Part shown: piece by piece, positions 46,825-57,616 of the stretch
Numbering within the stretch: position 1 is the first letter of the stretch
Layout: the number at the start of each line of letters is the position of its first letter
From: Alteromonas abrolhosensis
GTDB lineage: Bacteria; Pseudomonadota; Gammaproteobacteria; Enterobacterales; Alteromonadaceae
Direction: 5' to 3'
DNA length: 64,000 bases
Assembly: GCF_001953635.1 (NCBI RefSeq)
Contig: NZ_MEJH01000003.1
Coordinates: 954,670-1,018,669 of the forward strand
Translations under genes and position numbers: made by a program
Notes under the pieces: model-generated
Told to the model about the DNA's origin: nothing
The model's database searches: none
The model's input: only the letters and a program-made list of their open reading frames with translations

Positions 46825-49599
46825 TTACAGCGCTTTAATGGTCTCGAACTGCTCTTTAAGTTTTGCTAGGGCCTTTTCACCCTCGTCTAACTTAGCGCGT
46901 TCCTTTTCAATTACCGCGTCTGGCGCATTGCTTACGAACTTCTCGTTACCCAATTTGCCGCGAGTACGAGATACATCTTTCTCGATTTTCTCCATGGCTT
47001 TAGTAATACGAGCAAGCTCGGCGTCTTTGTCGATAAGCCCTGCCATTGGGATAAGAATTTCCATCTCGCCCACAAGCGCTGTCGCGCTGGCTGGCGCTTC
47101 TTCACCGTCTTTCAAAATAGTTACGGTTTCAAGCTTAGAAAGCTTATCAAGGAATGCCTTAGCCGCATCAAGACGACGCGCGTCTTCGTCGCTTACGTTT
47201 TTAAGTAGCGCATTAAGTGGTTTGTTTGGCGAGATATCCATTTCACCACGGATATTACGAATACCCACGATAAACTTCTTCACCCACTCGATATCAGCAA
47301 GCACTTTGTCGTCTTGCTTCGCTGCATCAACTTCAGGGAATGCCTGAACCATAATGCTTGCGCCCTCTTCCACTTTAAGTGCACTTAGTGGCACAACGCG
47401 CTGCCAAATAGTGTCGGTAATAAATGGCATAAGCGGGTGCAACAAGCGAAGCAGGCTTTCAAGTACGTTAATAAGCGTATGACGCGTACCGCGCTTTTCA
47501 GCTTCGGTGCTGGCGTCATTGTTAAGCACAGGCTTAGTAAGCTCTAGATACCAGTCGCAGAACTGGTTCCAGGTGAACTCGTAAACGGTTTGCGCAGCAA
47601 TGTCGAAACGGTAGTCTTCAAGCGCTTTTTCAAATTCAACCAGCGTTTGTTGGAACTTAGCCCAAATCCAGCGATCGGCCATGCTAAGTACCATTTCGCC
47701 GCCGTCACGACCTGTATCGTGTTCTTCTGTGTTCATCAATACGAAACGCGATGCATTCCAAATTTTGTTACAGAAGTTGCGGTAGCCTTCAACGCGGGCC
47801 ATATCAAAGTTGATATCGCGGCTGGTTGACGCCATAGCTGCAAAGGTAAAGCGCAATGCGTCTGTACCGTAGGCCTGAATACCATCAGGGAACTGTTTAC
47901 GGGTACGCTTGGCAATCTTTTCAGCAAGCTGAGGCTGCATCATGCCCGCAGTGCGTTTAGTGACTAGCGACTCAATATCAATACCGTCAATCAAGTCGAT
48001 TGGGTCAAGCACGTTGCCCTTCGACTTTGACATTTTATCGCCATTCTCATCACGGATAAGACCAGTAATGTAGATATCTTTAAACGGAATTTTGCCCGTG
48101 AATTTCTTGGTCATCATGATCATTCTGGCAACCCAGAAAAAGATGATGTCAAAGCCGGTTACTAGCACTGAAGACGGCACAAAGGTTTCTAGATCTGCCG
48201 TTTCTTCTGGCCAACCCATGGTGGCGAACGGCCATAGTGCACTTGAGAACCAGGTATCTAGTACATCGTCGTCCTGTGAAAGCGTTACGTCACTGCCAAG
48301 GCCGTGTTTTTCACGCACTTCTTCTTCGGTGCGGCCAACAAAAACGTTGCCGTTTTCGTCGTACCACGCCGGAATGCGGTGTCCCCACCACAGCTGACGC
48401 GAAATACACCAGTCTTGAATGTTGTGCATCCACTGGTAGTAAGTCTTGTTCCAGTTCTCTGGCACAAAGCGAATTTCGCCGCTTTCAACCGCTTCAATCG
48501 CAGGTTTAGCAAGAGACTCAACGGCTACATACCACTGGTCAGTTAGGTATGGTTCGATAACTGCGCCAGTTCTGTCGCCACGTGGCACTTTAAGCTTGTG
48601 CGGCTCAATCTTAACCAATGCGCCTTGTGCGTCTAAATCAGCAACAATTTGCTTACGGGCGTCGAAGCGATCTAAACCGCGATACGCTTCTGGCGCATCA
48701 TCATTAATTTTCGCATCGTCGGTAAGAATGTTGATCATAGGCAAGTTATGACGCTTACCCATATCGTAGTCGTTGAAGTCGTGAGCAGGCGTAATTTTAA
48801 CGCAGCCTGTACCGAATTCTTGATCTACATAGTCATCGGCGATAACTGGAATTAAACGGCCAGTAATTGGCAACTTAATTTCTTTGCCGATAAAGCCTTG
48901 GTAACGCTCGTCATCTGGGTGTACCGCAACGGCGGTATCACCTAGCATGGTTTCAGGGCGCGTTGTCGCAACCACGAGCTCACCGCTACCATCTGCAAGT
49001 GGGTAGCGCATGTGCCACATGTGGCCGTCTTCTTCTTCGTTCAGTACTTCAAGATCAGATACTGCAGTGTGAAGCACTGGATCCCAGTTAACCAAACGCT
49101 TACCACGGTAAATAAGGCCTTCTTCGTGTAGTTTAACGAACACTTCCGTTACGGCTTTAGACAGGTCTTCGTCCATGGTGAACACTTCGCGAGACCAGTC
49201 AGGTGACGTACCTAAACGGCGCATTTGACCGGTGATCGTACCGCCACTGTGCTCTTTCCATTCCCACACTTTTTTGATGAAGTCTTCGCGACCTAAATCG
49301 TGGCGCGTCTTGCCTTGTGCATTAAGTTGGCGCTCTACCACCATTTGGGTAGCAATACCTGCGTGGTCTGTACCCACTTGCCATAGCGTATTGTCGCCCT
49401 TCATGCGGTGATAACGGGTTAAGGCGTCCATAATGGTTTGCTGGAAACCATGGCCCATGTGAAGGCTACCGGTAACGTTTGGTGGCGGAAGCAAAATACA
49501 ATAAGGGTCGCCGCTACCTGAAGCTTTAAATAAACCCGCCTCTTCCCATGACTTGTAGCATTGCTGCTCGATGGACTGCGGTTCGAAGGTTTTATCCAT
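46825..49599 (-). CDS. valS: Valyl-tRNA synthetase
   Basis: Charges tRNA-Val. The HIGH-type motif [14 protein letters not shown], the KMSKS-type motif DKMSKSKGN and the long editing insert are present, ending in the C-terminal coiled coil. Length 924 is normal. Last gene of the pepA-holC-valS group, the common gammaproteobacterial order. Confidence 0.98.
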   Translation of the reverse strand: MDKTFEPQSIEQQCYKSWEEAGLFKASGSGDPYCILLPPPNVTGSLHMGHGFQQTIMDALTRYHRMKGDNTLWQVGTDHAGIATQMVVERQLNAQGKTRHDLGREDFIKKVWEWKEHSGGTITGQMRRLGTSPDWSREVFTMDEDLSKAVTEVFVKLHEEGLIYRGKRLVNWDPVLHTAVSDLEVLNEEEDGHMWHMRYPLADGSGELVVATTRPETMLGDTAVAVHPDDERYQGFIGKEIKLPITGRLIPVIADDYVDQEFGTGCVKITPAHDFNDYDMGKRHNLPMINILTDDAKINDDAPEAYRGLDRFDARKQIVADLDAQGALVKIEPHKLKVPRGDRTGAVIEPYLTDQWYVAVESLAKPAIEAVESGEIRFVPENWNKTYYQWMHNIQDWCISRQLWWGHRIPAWYDENGNVFVGRTEEEVREKHGLGSDVTLSQDDDVLDTWFSSALWPFATMGWPEETADLETFVPSSVLVTGFDIIFFWVARMIMMTKKFTGKIPFKDIYITGLIRDENGDKMSKSKGNVLDPIDLIDGIDIESLVTKRTAGMMQPQLAEKIAKRTRKQFPDGIQAYGTDALRFTFAAMASTSRDINFDMARVEGYRNFCNKIWNASRFVLMNTEEHDTGRDGGEMVLSMADRWIWAKFQQTLVEFEKALEDYRFDIAAQTVYEFTWNQFCDWYLELTKPVLNNDASTEAEKRGTRHTLINVLESLLRLLHPLMPFITDTIWQRVVPLSALKVEEGASIMVQAFPEVDAAKQDDKVLADIEWVKKFIVGIRNIRGEMDISPNKPLNALLKNVSDEDARRLDAAKAFLDKLSKLETVTILKDGEEAPASATALVGEMEILIPMAGLIDKDAELARITKAMEKIEKDVSRTRGKLGNEKFVSNAPDAVIEKERAKLDEGEKALAKLKEQFETIKAL

Positions 49600-49634
49600 T
49601 ACACACTCTCAAATTGAAGCTAAACGCGAATGAC

Positions 49635-50057
49635 TTATGCAGATTTGAACTGCATGTTGCATCCAGCTTGCTGATAGTTTTTGTATCTTACCCGCGCGGC
49701 CTGTTTGGCGTTCTCGTCCACGGGTACAAAATCGATGATTTGACGATGCTGGTTGGGTGAAGGCACCATACCGGAACCCACATTAACCACCATTTGTCGT
49801 CTGGCTACCTGCTCTGGCCGCCAGCAAATTTCCACCGGCGTTCCCGATTGTGGCCCTTCACCATAAAGGTTATGAGGCACAAAGCGGTCGGCCGGCAGCT
49901 GCCATAACAATTCATCAACTTCTTCAGCTTGCGACTGTGTGTCACACAGAACGCTAATTTTCTGCTTATTAGCAAACGCTGAAGCAATGACTTCACTGGC
50001 GCGACCTGCCACGCCATTGTCACTGCTGGTAAGTTGATAAAATATCACTTGCGGCAT
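49635..50057 (-). CDS. holC: DNA polymerase III chi subunit
   Basis: Clamp-loader component that binds single-strand DNA-binding protein. The N-terminal Rossmann-like fold (QVIFYQLTSSD) and DELLWQLPADRFVPHNLYGEGP are characteristic. It starts 6 bp after the pepA stop and precedes valS, the conserved order. Length 140 is typical. Confidence 0.93.
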   Translation of the reverse strand: MPQVIFYQLTSSDNGVAGRASEVIASAFANKQKISVLCDTQSQAEEVDELLWQLPADRFVPHNLYGEGPQSGTPVEICWRPEQVARRQMVVNVGSGMVPSPNQHRQIIDFVPVDENAKQAARVRYKNYQQAGCNMQFKSA

Positions 50058-50063
50058 GAATGA

Positions 50064-51569
50064 TTAGTCCTCTAACTTGATATCAGCGCGGTTCATTAAG
50101 AACTGAGACAGCATAGGCACTGGACGGCCTGTTGCACCTTTGTTCTTACCACTGCGCCATGCCGTACCGGCAATATCAAGGTGAGCCCAGTTGTACTTCT
50201 TAGTGAAGCGCGACAAGAAACAACCTGCGGTGATTGAGCCTGCTGGGCGACCACCTAGGTTCGTCATGTCGGCAAACGGGCTTTCAAGCTGCTCTTGGTA
50301 ATCGTCCCATAGCGGTAAGCGCCATGCGCGATCTGAGCTTTGCTCTGACGCATTCAGTAGTTCGTGTGCAAGCGGATTATGCGTACTCATCACAGCGGTT
50401 GCATGGTGACCAAGTGCGATAATCGCTGCGCCAGTTAACGTGGCTACGTCAATCACTAGCTCTGGCTCAAAACGCTCTACGTAAGTTAGCGCGTCACACA
50501 ATACCAAACGGCCTTCCGCATCAGTATTTAGCACTCCAACGGTTTGACCTGACATGGTAGTTAGAATGTCACCCGGACGATACGCTTTGCCATCTGGCAT
50601 GTTTTCACAGCCTGCCAATACACCAATAACGTTAATTGGCAGATTCAGCGCTGCTATAGTGTGCATAGTACCCAGTACGCCTGCAGCACCACCCATGTCG
50701 TACTTCATCTCATCCATGGCTTCGCCTGGCTTAATTGAAATACCGCCTGAATCGAAAGTAAGACCTTTACCTACAAGCACAATTGGCGCTTGATCAGCTG
50801 GACCACCGCGGTGATGCATAATACTCATCATGCTTTCGTTGTCTGAACCACGGCCAACAGCCAAATAAGCTTGCATACCAAGCTCAGCCATTTGGGTTTC
50901 ATCAACGACTTCAGCCGTTACGCTGTCGTACTGGCTGGCAAGCTCTTGCGCCTGCTGCCACAGATATGCTGGGTTACAGATGTTTGGCGGCATGTTAGCC
51001 ACGTCTTTGGTCACTTTCGCGCCGCGAGCAACCGCTAAACCGTGCTCAACTGCACGCTCACCCACCGTAAGTTCACGGCGTGTAGGTACGTTAAATACAA
51101 TTTTACGCAGCGGACGACGAGGCTCGCCTTTCTTGGTTTTAAGCTGCATAAAGGTGTAAAGCGTGTCTTCAGTTGCTTCTACTGCCTGACGTACTTTCCA
51201 ATACGTGTCACGACCTTTAACGTGAAGTTCGGTAAGGAAACATACCGCTTCCATTGAGCCTGTTTCATTCAATGTTTGAATGGTCTTGGCGATAATGTTT
51301 TTGTACTGACGCTCATCAAGTTCGCGTTCTTTACCACAACCGACTAGAAGCACGCGCTCGCTTAGTACATTTGGCACGTTGTGTAGCAACAACATTTGGC
51401 CGGCTTTACCTTCAAGGTCGCCACGGCGTAACAAGTTGCTGATATAACCTTCACTGATTTCGTCTAGTTGTTCAGCCACCGCCGTTAGGCGACGCGGCTC
51501 GAAGACGCCCACAACAATACATGCACTGCGTTGTTTTTCAGGACTGCCACTTTTTACACTAAACTCCAC
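50064..51569 (-). CDS. pepA: Leucyl aminopeptidase PepA
   Basis: Hexameric M17 aminopeptidase with two metals; also acts as a DNA-binding factor in enterobacteria. The signature [18 protein letters not shown] and the metal region [18 protein letters not shown] are intact. The start is GTG 51569 ([15 protein letters not shown]), exactly as in E. coli, with AGGTGATATC upstream. About 501 residues. It is divergent from lptF. Confidence 0.97.
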   Translation of the reverse strand: MEFSVKSGSPEKQRSACIVVGVFEPRRLTAVAEQLDEISEGYISNLLRRGDLEGKAGQMLLLHNVPNVLSERVLLVGCGKERELDERQYKNIIAKTIQTLNETGSMEAVCFLTELHVKGRDTYWKVRQAVEATEDTLYTFMQLKTKKGEPRRPLRKIVFNVPTRRELTVGERAVEHGLAVARGAKVTKDVANMPPNICNPAYLWQQAQELASQYDSVTAEVVDETQMAELGMQAYLAVGRGSDNESMMSIMHHRGGPADQAPIVLVGKGLTFDSGGISIKPGEAMDEMKYDMGGAAGVLGTMHTIAALNLPINVIGVLAGCENMPDGKAYRPGDILTTMSGQTVGVLNTDAEGRLVLCDALTYVERFEPELVIDVATLTGAAIIALGHHATAVMSTHNPLAHELLNASEQSSDRAWRLPLWDDYQEQLESPFADMTNLGGRPAGSITAGCFLSRFTKKYNWAHLDIAGTAWRSGKNKGATGRPVPMLSQFLMNRADIKLED

Positions 51570-51832
51570 GATATCACCTCGCTTTTCGTCGTTTATGGTT
51601 TGCACGATGACTAAAATCACGTAACGTTTCGCGCTGCTTTATGTTTTAATACGCAGCATAACTTTTTAGTTCGCTGCAATTCTCGCTTACAGACCTATTG
51701 AATATAGGTTAAATTTGCGTCAAAACACCATGCAAACGGTTTATGATTGCAGGCAAAACTTGTAAAAACGGTAAGTTTAAACAAAATTGTGCTTTCTTTC
51801 ACTAAAATTCCTAATTTTCCGGAAGGGCTGAG

Positions 51833-52933
51833 ATGCTGATATTCCGCTATTTACTTAAGGAAACGCTGAAATCTCAGTTGGCGATTTTCTTTATCCTAAT
51901 GGCAATTTTTGTCACCTTGCGATTTGTGCGCGTTTTAGGCGATGCATCCGATGGTGATATTCCCGCTGGGCTGGTGCTTGGCTTCTTAGGTTTATATGCC
52001 CCTATTCTCTCTTCATTGGTGCTACCCATCAGTGCTTATCTGGGTATTATGCTGGCGCACGGCAGGCTGTATGTAGACAGCGAAATGACCGTAATGCGAG
52101 CCTGTGGTATCAGTGAATGGTATGTAACGCGGGTAATGCTGTTTTTGTCTGTACTTATCATGATAGTCACAGGCGCAATTACCCTTTACTTCGCGCCATT
52201 GGCTGCTGAAAACGAATACCAGTTGCGGGAAAAAGCCCGCAACGAAGCTGGGCTTTCTGCTCTAATGCCAGGCAGATTCCAGCAAACGGGCAATGAAAAA
52301 GCCGTTATTTTTGTTCACGATGTAGACAATAACGATAAACTACAACGTGTATTTTTGTCACAAAATCAAACAGACGATAGCGAAGGCGACGTGCGCGTTG
52401 TGTATGCGCAAACTGGTGAAGTGGCAAATAACCCTGACGGCACGCGAAACCTTGTACTGAAAGAAGGGGTACAGTACGAAGGAAAGCAATCTGAAAAGGC
52501 TTTCCGCAAAGTAGAATTTGACGAATACCAAATTCAGATTGCCGATAAACCTGCCGACGAAACTCGTCGTAAGGTAAGCGTACTGCCTACTAACGAACTG
52601 TGGGAAGACGACAGTATTGAAGCCAGAGCCGAGCTTCAGTGGCGTATTGCCATACCGCTTTCCATTCCGTTTTTAGTACTAATTGCTGTGCCGCTAAGCG
52701 CAGTCGACCCGCGTCAGGGGCGCTTTGGTAAAATGTTCCCTGCCATCCTGCTTTACTTGGGGTACTTCTTGCTGCTACTCGCCAGTAGACGGGTGTTAGA
52801 AGACGGCAAAATGCCACCTCAGCTTGGCTTATGGTGGGTGCATACCATCATGCTGATTATTGGTGTCATGTTGATTGTGCGAGACAGAAAAACCGGCACA
52901 GAGCTGCGCGCCTGGATATTGGGGAAAAAGTAG
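51833..52933 (+). CDS. lptF: LPS export ABC transporter permease LptF
   Basis: Inner-membrane half of the LptB2FG complex that extracts lipopolysaccharide. Six membrane helices flank a periplasmic beta-jellyroll domain (about 130-250); the N terminus MLIFRYLLKETLKSQL is typical. Followed by lptG with one base between; divergent from pepA, the usual order. Confidence 0.95.
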   Translation: MLIFRYLLKETLKSQLAIFFILMAIFVTLRFVRVLGDASDGDIPAGLVLGFLGLYAPILSSLVLPISAYLGIMLAHGRLYVDSEMTVMRACGISEWYVTRVMLFLSVLIMIVTGAITLYFAPLAAENEYQLREKARNEAGLSALMPGRFQQTGNEKAVIFVHDVDNNDKLQRVFLSQNQTDDSEGDVRVVYAQTGEVANNPDGTRNLVLKEGVQYEGKQSEKAFRKVEFDEYQIQIADKPADETRRKVSVLPTNELWEDDSIEARAELQWRIAIPLSIPFLVLIAVPLSAVDPRQGRFGKMFPAILLYLGYFLLLLASRRVLEDGKMPPQLGLWWVHTIMLIIGVMLIVRDRKTGTELRAWILGKK

Positions 52934-53995
52934 ATGTTTAAGATCCTCGATTTATATATCGCCCGTACGCTGTTAGGCACTATTACCGTTACGCTTAGTG
53001 TACTTATTGGCTTAAGCGCGCTTATTAAATTTGTAGAACAGCTGCGAAAAATTGGCGAAGGCGACTATGACATGCTGGTCGCTTTTATCTACGTATTACT
53101 AAGCTTGCCTCGCGACTTAGAGCAGTTCTTCCCTATGGCGACGCTTTTAGGTGGTCTTATCGGTATGGGTGTTCTGGCTAGCAATAGTGAACTGGTAGTA
53201 ATGCAAGCCGCAGGTATGAGCCGTTGGAACATCATAAACTCTGCCATGAAGTCGACCCTTGTGATGATCCTATTAGTAATGGCCGTTGGCGAGTGGGTAA
53301 CTCCTTACAGTGAAACCAAGGCAAAGCAGATAAGAACCGAAGCGATTTCAGGCGGTAGTTTATTTTCCTCTGACAAACTGGTGTGGGCTAAAGATGGTGA
53401 TCGGTTTGTTAGCATTGGTCAGGTGTTAAGCCAAGACTCACTTAAAGACGTGAGCATATTTAGCTTCAAACCCGATCTTTCGCTAGAAAGTATCACCCAC
53501 GCGAAAAATGGAGCGTTCGACGGAGACGGTTGGTGGTTAAGCGATGTTGAAGTAACTGAATTTACCGAAACAAAAGTTACAGTGGAAGAAAACAATCGCA
53601 TGCGCTGGAACTCAACGCTGACGCCTGACAAATTAGGAATTGTGGCAGTTAAGCCGGAAGCTTTATCTATTACTGGGCTGCTGGATTACGTGAACTACCT
53701 AGAAAATAACGACCAAGACCCATCTCGTTACCAACTCGCCTTGTGGCGCAAAGTATTCCAACCTATTTCGGTAGGGGTAATGCTGTTAATGGCATTGTCA
53801 TTCATCTTTGGCCCACTACGTAGCGTTACCATGGGCGCACGCGTGATCATGGGCGTACTGACAGGCTTCGGTTTCTTTATTCTTAACGAAGTATTTGGGC
53901 CAGTGAGTTTAGTCTATCAGCTGCCACCATTCCTTGGCGCCTTGCTACCTAGCTTACTGTTTGCGGCCATTGCAGGGGTAATGTTGAGGCGCTGA
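52934..53995 (+). CDS. lptG: LPS export ABC transporter permease LptG
   Basis: Partner of LptF with six membrane helices and a periplasmic domain; the N terminus MFKILDLYIARTLLGTITVTL and the stretch MGVLASNSELVVMQAAGMSRW are characteristic. Its ATG directly follows the lptF stop, so translation is coupled. Confidence 0.95.
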   Translation: MFKILDLYIARTLLGTITVTLSVLIGLSALIKFVEQLRKIGEGDYDMLVAFIYVLLSLPRDLEQFFPMATLLGGLIGMGVLASNSELVVMQAAGMSRWNIINSAMKSTLVMILLVMAVGEWVTPYSETKAKQIRTEAISGGSLFSSDKLVWAKDGDRFVSIGQVLSQDSLKDVSIFSFKPDLSLESITHAKNGAFDGDGWWLSDVEVTEFTETKVTVEENNRMRWNSTLTPDKLGIVAVKPEALSITGLLDYVNYLENNDQDPSRYQLALWRKVFQPISVGVMLLMALSFIFGPLRSVTMGARVIMGVLTGFGFFILNEVFGPVSLVYQLPPFLGALLPSLLFAAIAGVMLRR

Positions 53996-54035
53996 TCAAG
54001 CTAACACATTCGTCTAATTCAACAGTCAAAACTAA

Positions 54036-54064
54036 TAAAAAGAGGCCTTGCAGCCTCTTTTTAT
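54036..54064. terminator. Bidirectional terminator after lptG
   Basis: AAAAGAGGC pairs with GCCTCTTTT around a 6-nt loop with T-rich flank; placed between convergent genes. Confidence 0.9.
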
Positions 54065-54095
54065 TTGCGATTTTTTAGCGCCTTACAAAGCACGT

Positions 54096-54680
54096 TTACC
54101 AGCTCTTGTGGTCGTTCGCTTCTTTGGTCAACTTCAACACTTCGGTCTTTGCCAATCGGTCTTGCAATGATTGTTTATTCTTAAAATCAAACAAAACAAG
54201 TAAGGTGCCTAGACCACCCAACGATGCTATTAGGCGAATGAACAAGCGCGGCCAGGTCATTGGTTCTTCAACCGTGCTATATATTCGCAAACGCCATGCA
54301 CGCATGCCTAGGGTTTGCCCGCCCCTGCGCCAGAACCACAAGAAAAACCCAGCTATCCACAAGCCTACCCAAGTTTGAATAAGCAGTTTATAACCAAAAG
54401 AAGCCTGGATAAGATCGGCAGGTTCAGCATAACCTTGTAGGTCAAGCGCGCCATGTTTCAGCATAACCACCAGCGTTACTATCATCACCATGGCCGCGCA
54501 CATCCCAACGGCAGTAGCCACTAACGTATCGTAAATCATGGCCAATAAACGTCGTACAAACCCCGCTCGCTCAAGTGATGAACTGCCTGATTCTGAGTTG
54601 GGCGTGTTTTTATCATCCTTCGTTTTTAGAGGATTTGATGATGGGGACTTCTTCTTGGCTTTTTTGTCGTGTCTCGCCAC
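54096..54680 (-). CDS. RDD family membrane protein
   Basis: The N-terminal charged stretch (lysine-rich) precedes RRLLAMIYDTLV, where the conserved R and D of the RDD family are visible, then membrane segments and the motif TLGMRAWRLRI. Function unknown; the RDD gene next to lptFG is common in related genomes. Length 194. Confidence 0.85.
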   Translation of the reverse strand: MARHDKKAKKKSPSSNPLKTKDDKNTPNSESGSSSLERAGFVRRLLAMIYDTLVATAVGMCAAMVMIVTLVVMLKHGALDLQGYAEPADLIQASFGYKLLIQTWVGLWIAGFFLWFWRRGGQTLGMRAWRLRIYSTVEEPMTWPRLFIRLIASLGGLGTLLVLFDFKNKQSLQDRLAKTEVLKLTKEANDHKSW

Positions 54681-54803
54681 GGGCTTCTCTTCGCTTCATT
54701 AACAACAACGTTTATTTTGACACAAGCGCCACATCGCTTAAACAACATAAGCCTTAGTTAACGGCATTTAATATTGCAATAAGCAAAGAAAAATGATTTC
54801 CAC

Positions 54804-54835
54804 CTTTTTGCATCCATTAACCATCATTAATCGTT
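54804..54835 (+). promoter_or_regulatory. Predicted ECF promoter of the TonB-dependent receptor gene
   Basis: CTTTTTGCATCC ends at 54815 and CGTT lies at 54832-54835, 16 bp apart. The same sequence and spacing recur upstream of the DUF4331 gene (58501-58531). A start near 54842 fits the ATG at 54856. Confidence 0.7.
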
Positions 54836-54855
54836 ATTGGTATTACAAACGGATA

Positions 54856-56931
54856 ATGGACGTAAATACGGTGACAGCAAAAATTCTGGTAACAACACTT
54901 ATCGCTAGCTCATTTTCGCTTGGTATGGGCGCTGCAATGGCCTTAGACGACCCCGAAGGTGATATTGAGCATATTCGAGTACGTGGTGACTCATCTGTAA
55001 AAGACGGAGAGTTTATCTCGGCTTCGCAGGGATGGGTATCTGGTGACACCTTGATTGAGCGCCCTATGTTACGAGCAGGCGAAATACTTGAATTTATCCC
55101 AGGCATGATGGTGACCCAACACAGCGGTTCGGGTAAAGCCAACCAGTACTTTTTGCGTGGATTTAACCTCGACCATGGCACGGATTTTACGGTGAGTGTA
55201 GACGGTATGCCAGTGAATATGCGAAGTCATGGACATGGCCAAGGCTACAGTGACCTTAACTTTATTATTCCCGAATTTATCGACAATCTAAGCTACTTCA
55301 AAGGCACCTATTATGCCAATATCGGCGATTTTTCTAGCGCTGGCGGGGCGTTCTTCAACTTAAGAGATTCACTTGAGCAAAACAAGTTGTTCTTAGGTTT
55401 AGGAGAATATGGGTTCAAGCGCGCTGTTGCATTAAACCACTTTGAAGCAGGAGAGAGCCGCGTTATTACAGCGCTGGAATATCAAACTTATGAAGGTCCG
55501 TGGACTGACGTTGACGAAAATGTAAAAAAGAAAAACGCCCATATTCGTTATATTACGCCCTTGTTAGACGGCCAACTCGCCATTACAGGAATGGCCTACG
55601 ATAATAGCTGGAACGGTGCTGACCAAGTACCTGAGCGCGCTATTGAAAGCGGCTTAATAGACCGTCTTGGCTCTATCGACACCCAAGTTGGCGGCGATTC
55701 GTCTCGCTATAGTCTCTCCGCAAACTATACCAGTGATACATGGAATGCTTCACTGTATGCCATAGATACAACGCTTAGCCTTTTTTCTAATTTCACTTAC
55801 TTCCTTGATAACCCAGAGACAGGCGATCAATTCGAACAGGCCGACGACCGAAAAATTTACGGTGGCGAAATTTTCACTACCCTACCCTTAGCGCTCACGG
55901 ATGGAAGCAGTATTACTCTAGGCGGCCAGTGGCGTTTCGACGATATTGAAAACGTGGGTTTGTATCGCACCCAAAACTTAACCCGCTTTGGCACTATCCG
56001 AGAAGACGAAATAAACAGCAACAGCTATGCCCTTTTTGCTCAGTCAAACATTGTATTAAGCGACGCATTAAGCCTGTCATTAGGTGGTCGATACGATTAC
56101 TTAGATGTGGACGTTACCAGCAGTCTTGGTGCTAATTCAGGAAGCGAAAGTGACGGTTTATTTACACTCAAAGCAGGCTTGAAGTACAGTGTATCAGACC
56201 AACTCACCGCATTTGCCAACATTGGGCAGGGCTTTCACTCTAACGATGCTCGGGGAGCAACAATTAGCATAGACCCGGTAAGTGGTGACGCTACCGAAGC
56301 AGCTCCCTTATTGGTAAAGAGCCTTGGCTATGAAGCGGGCGTTAACTATACCGATAATAAAACCTATAACCTATCTGCTGCCCTGTGGCGCTTAGAACTT
56401 GATAGCGAGCTGGTGTACGTTGGCGATGCAGGCTTTACTGAAGCCAGCCGCCCGTCCGAAAGACACGGCATTGAAGTGAGTGCCTACTACTGGATAAGCC
56501 ATCACCTAACAACAGACATTGAAGCAGCGTGGACCAAAGCGCGATTTAGCAACAGCATTGAAGGCGAAGGTCGGCACATCGATGGCACCGTGCCAGGTGT
56601 TGTAAGCGCAGGGCTAACCTACTATCAAAGAAGTAATCAACTAGGGTTCAACTATACCCTACGAGGCCGCTATTTAAGCTCTCGTACCGTAGAAAGTTTC
56701 GATGAAATTTCACCGCCATCAACCTTTTTGGTCAACGCACAAATTGCCTATCGCCAGTCAGCATGGGACGTAACGCTAGAAGTACTCAATGCCCTGGACA
56801 GTGACGATCACGATATTGATTATTTTTATGCATCTAGGCTGCCCGGAGAGCCAGAGGAAGGGGTTGAGGATTTGCATTATCACCCTGTAGAGCCGAGAAA
56901 TATTCGTCTTACGTTTTCAATAAAGTACTAA
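54856..56931 (+). CDS. TonB-dependent receptor
   Basis: Outer-membrane transporter with a signal peptide (KILVTTLIASSFSLGMGAAMA), a plug domain (about residues 50-170, with GRAGEILEFIPG-like start and RGFNLDHGTDFTVSVDGMPVN) and a 22-strand barrel ending in an aromatic residue. The His-rich HGHGQGYSD of the plug is notable. ATG 54856 is chosen because the candidate ECF promoter overlaps the upstream codons from ATG 54793, which would put the start before the transcript. It sits 151 bp before an ECF sigma gene, the classical layout of sigma-controlled receptors. Cargo unknown. Confidence 0.88.
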   Translation: MDVNTVTAKILVTTLIASSFSLGMGAAMALDDPEGDIEHIRVRGDSSVKDGEFISASQGWVSGDTLIERPMLRAGEILEFIPGMMVTQHSGSGKANQYFLRGFNLDHGTDFTVSVDGMPVNMRSHGHGQGYSDLNFIIPEFIDNLSYFKGTYYANIGDFSSAGGAFFNLRDSLEQNKLFLGLGEYGFKRAVALNHFEAGESRVITALEYQTYEGPWTDVDENVKKKNAHIRYITPLLDGQLAITGMAYDNSWNGADQVPERAIESGLIDRLGSIDTQVGGDSSRYSLSANYTSDTWNASLYAIDTTLSLFSNFTYFLDNPETGDQFEQADDRKIYGGEIFTTLPLALTDGSSITLGGQWRFDDIENVGLYRTQNLTRFGTIREDEINSNSYALFAQSNIVLSDALSLSLGGRYDYLDVDVTSSLGANSGSESDGLFTLKAGLKYSVSDQLTAFANIGQGFHSNDARGATISIDPVSGDATEAAPLLVKSLGYEAGVNYTDNKTYNLSAALWRLELDSELVYVGDAGFTEASRPSERHGIEVSAYYWISHHLTTDIEAAWTKARFSNSIEGEGRHIDGTVPGVVSAGLTYYQRSNQLGFNYTLRGRYLSSRTVESFDEISPPSTFLVNAQIAYRQSAWDVTLEVLNALDSDDHDIDYFYASRLPGEPEEGVEDLHYHPVEPRNIRLTFSIKY

Positions 56932-57003
56932 TTTTTAGACACTTTACTGCTTAAAGGCCTTTCTAGTATTTGAGCCCCTTTTGAGCAGATGTTTATAAAG
57001 CAT

Positions 57004-57021
57004 GCTACTTTTAGAAGTAGC
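57004..57021 (+). other. Short perfect stem-loop upstream of the sigma gene
   Basis: GCTACTT pairs with AAGTAGC around a 4-nt loop in the receptor-sigma intergenic region. No T-run follows; it may be an attenuator or chance. Confidence 0.3.
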
Positions 57022-57082
57022 CGCCAAACCGTTAAAACAATAAACACATGGCCGCGCCATAACGATAAAAATAGGAGCAACA

Positions 57083-57616
57083 ATGGAACACGAAACACTG
57101 TTTCCTCTGCTGTGTAAAACCGCAGACGGCGACAAAAAAGCGTTCGCAGAGCTTTATAAGATAACAAGTCCACAGCTCTACGCTGTTGCTTTAAGGCTTT
57201 TGAAACGCCCAGAGCTTGCTGATGAAGCAACCCAAGATGCCTACATCAAAATTTGGCATAACGCGGGGAATTATCAGCGGGGTAAAGGCACTGTGCTTAC
57301 GTGGATGGTCAGCATAGCTCGCTATCGTGCGCTCGATTTAATCCGCTATCACAACGTAAGAAATGAAGTCGAATTAAATGATGACGCACCGTCAGGTATG
57401 GAAACCACGCAATCAATAAAGTTAGAGGCAGAACAAGCAAAATTGGCCTCTTGTCTAGATGAACTTGATGGACCGCAGCGTCAGGCTATCCATTTAGCCT
57501 ATGTGAATGGTATGTCGCATCAAGAGGTGGTAACTCACTTGGCGTCACCACTTGGAACCATTAAAAGCTGGATAAGACGAGGCTTGCAAAGCTTGCAGAG
57601 GTGCCTATCACTATGA
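57083..57616 (+). CDS. ECF RNA polymerase sigma factor
   Basis: A 177-residue sigma-70 factor with region 2 (AFAELYKITSPQLYAVALRLLK, LADEATQDAYIKIWHNA) and region 4 (QAIHLAYVNGMSHQEVVTHLASPLGTIKSWIRRGL). AGGAG precedes the ATG. The anti-sigma gene starts at its ATGA overlap, a classical sign of a cognate pair. It presumably reads the shared promoter motif at 54804 and 58501. Confidence 0.94.
   Translation: MEHETLFPLLCKTADGDKKAFAELYKITSPQLYAVALRLLKRPELADEATQDAYIKIWHNAGNYQRGKGTVLTWMVSIARYRALDLIRYHNVRNEVELNDDAPSGMETTQSIKLEAEQAKLASCLDELDGPQRQAIHLAYVNGMSHQEVVTHLASPLGTIKSWIRRGLQSLQRCLSL

Noticed and set aside
46790..47347. A 185-codon plus-strand frame inside valS
   Set aside because: Serine-rich antisense shadow of valS; no ribosome-binding site.
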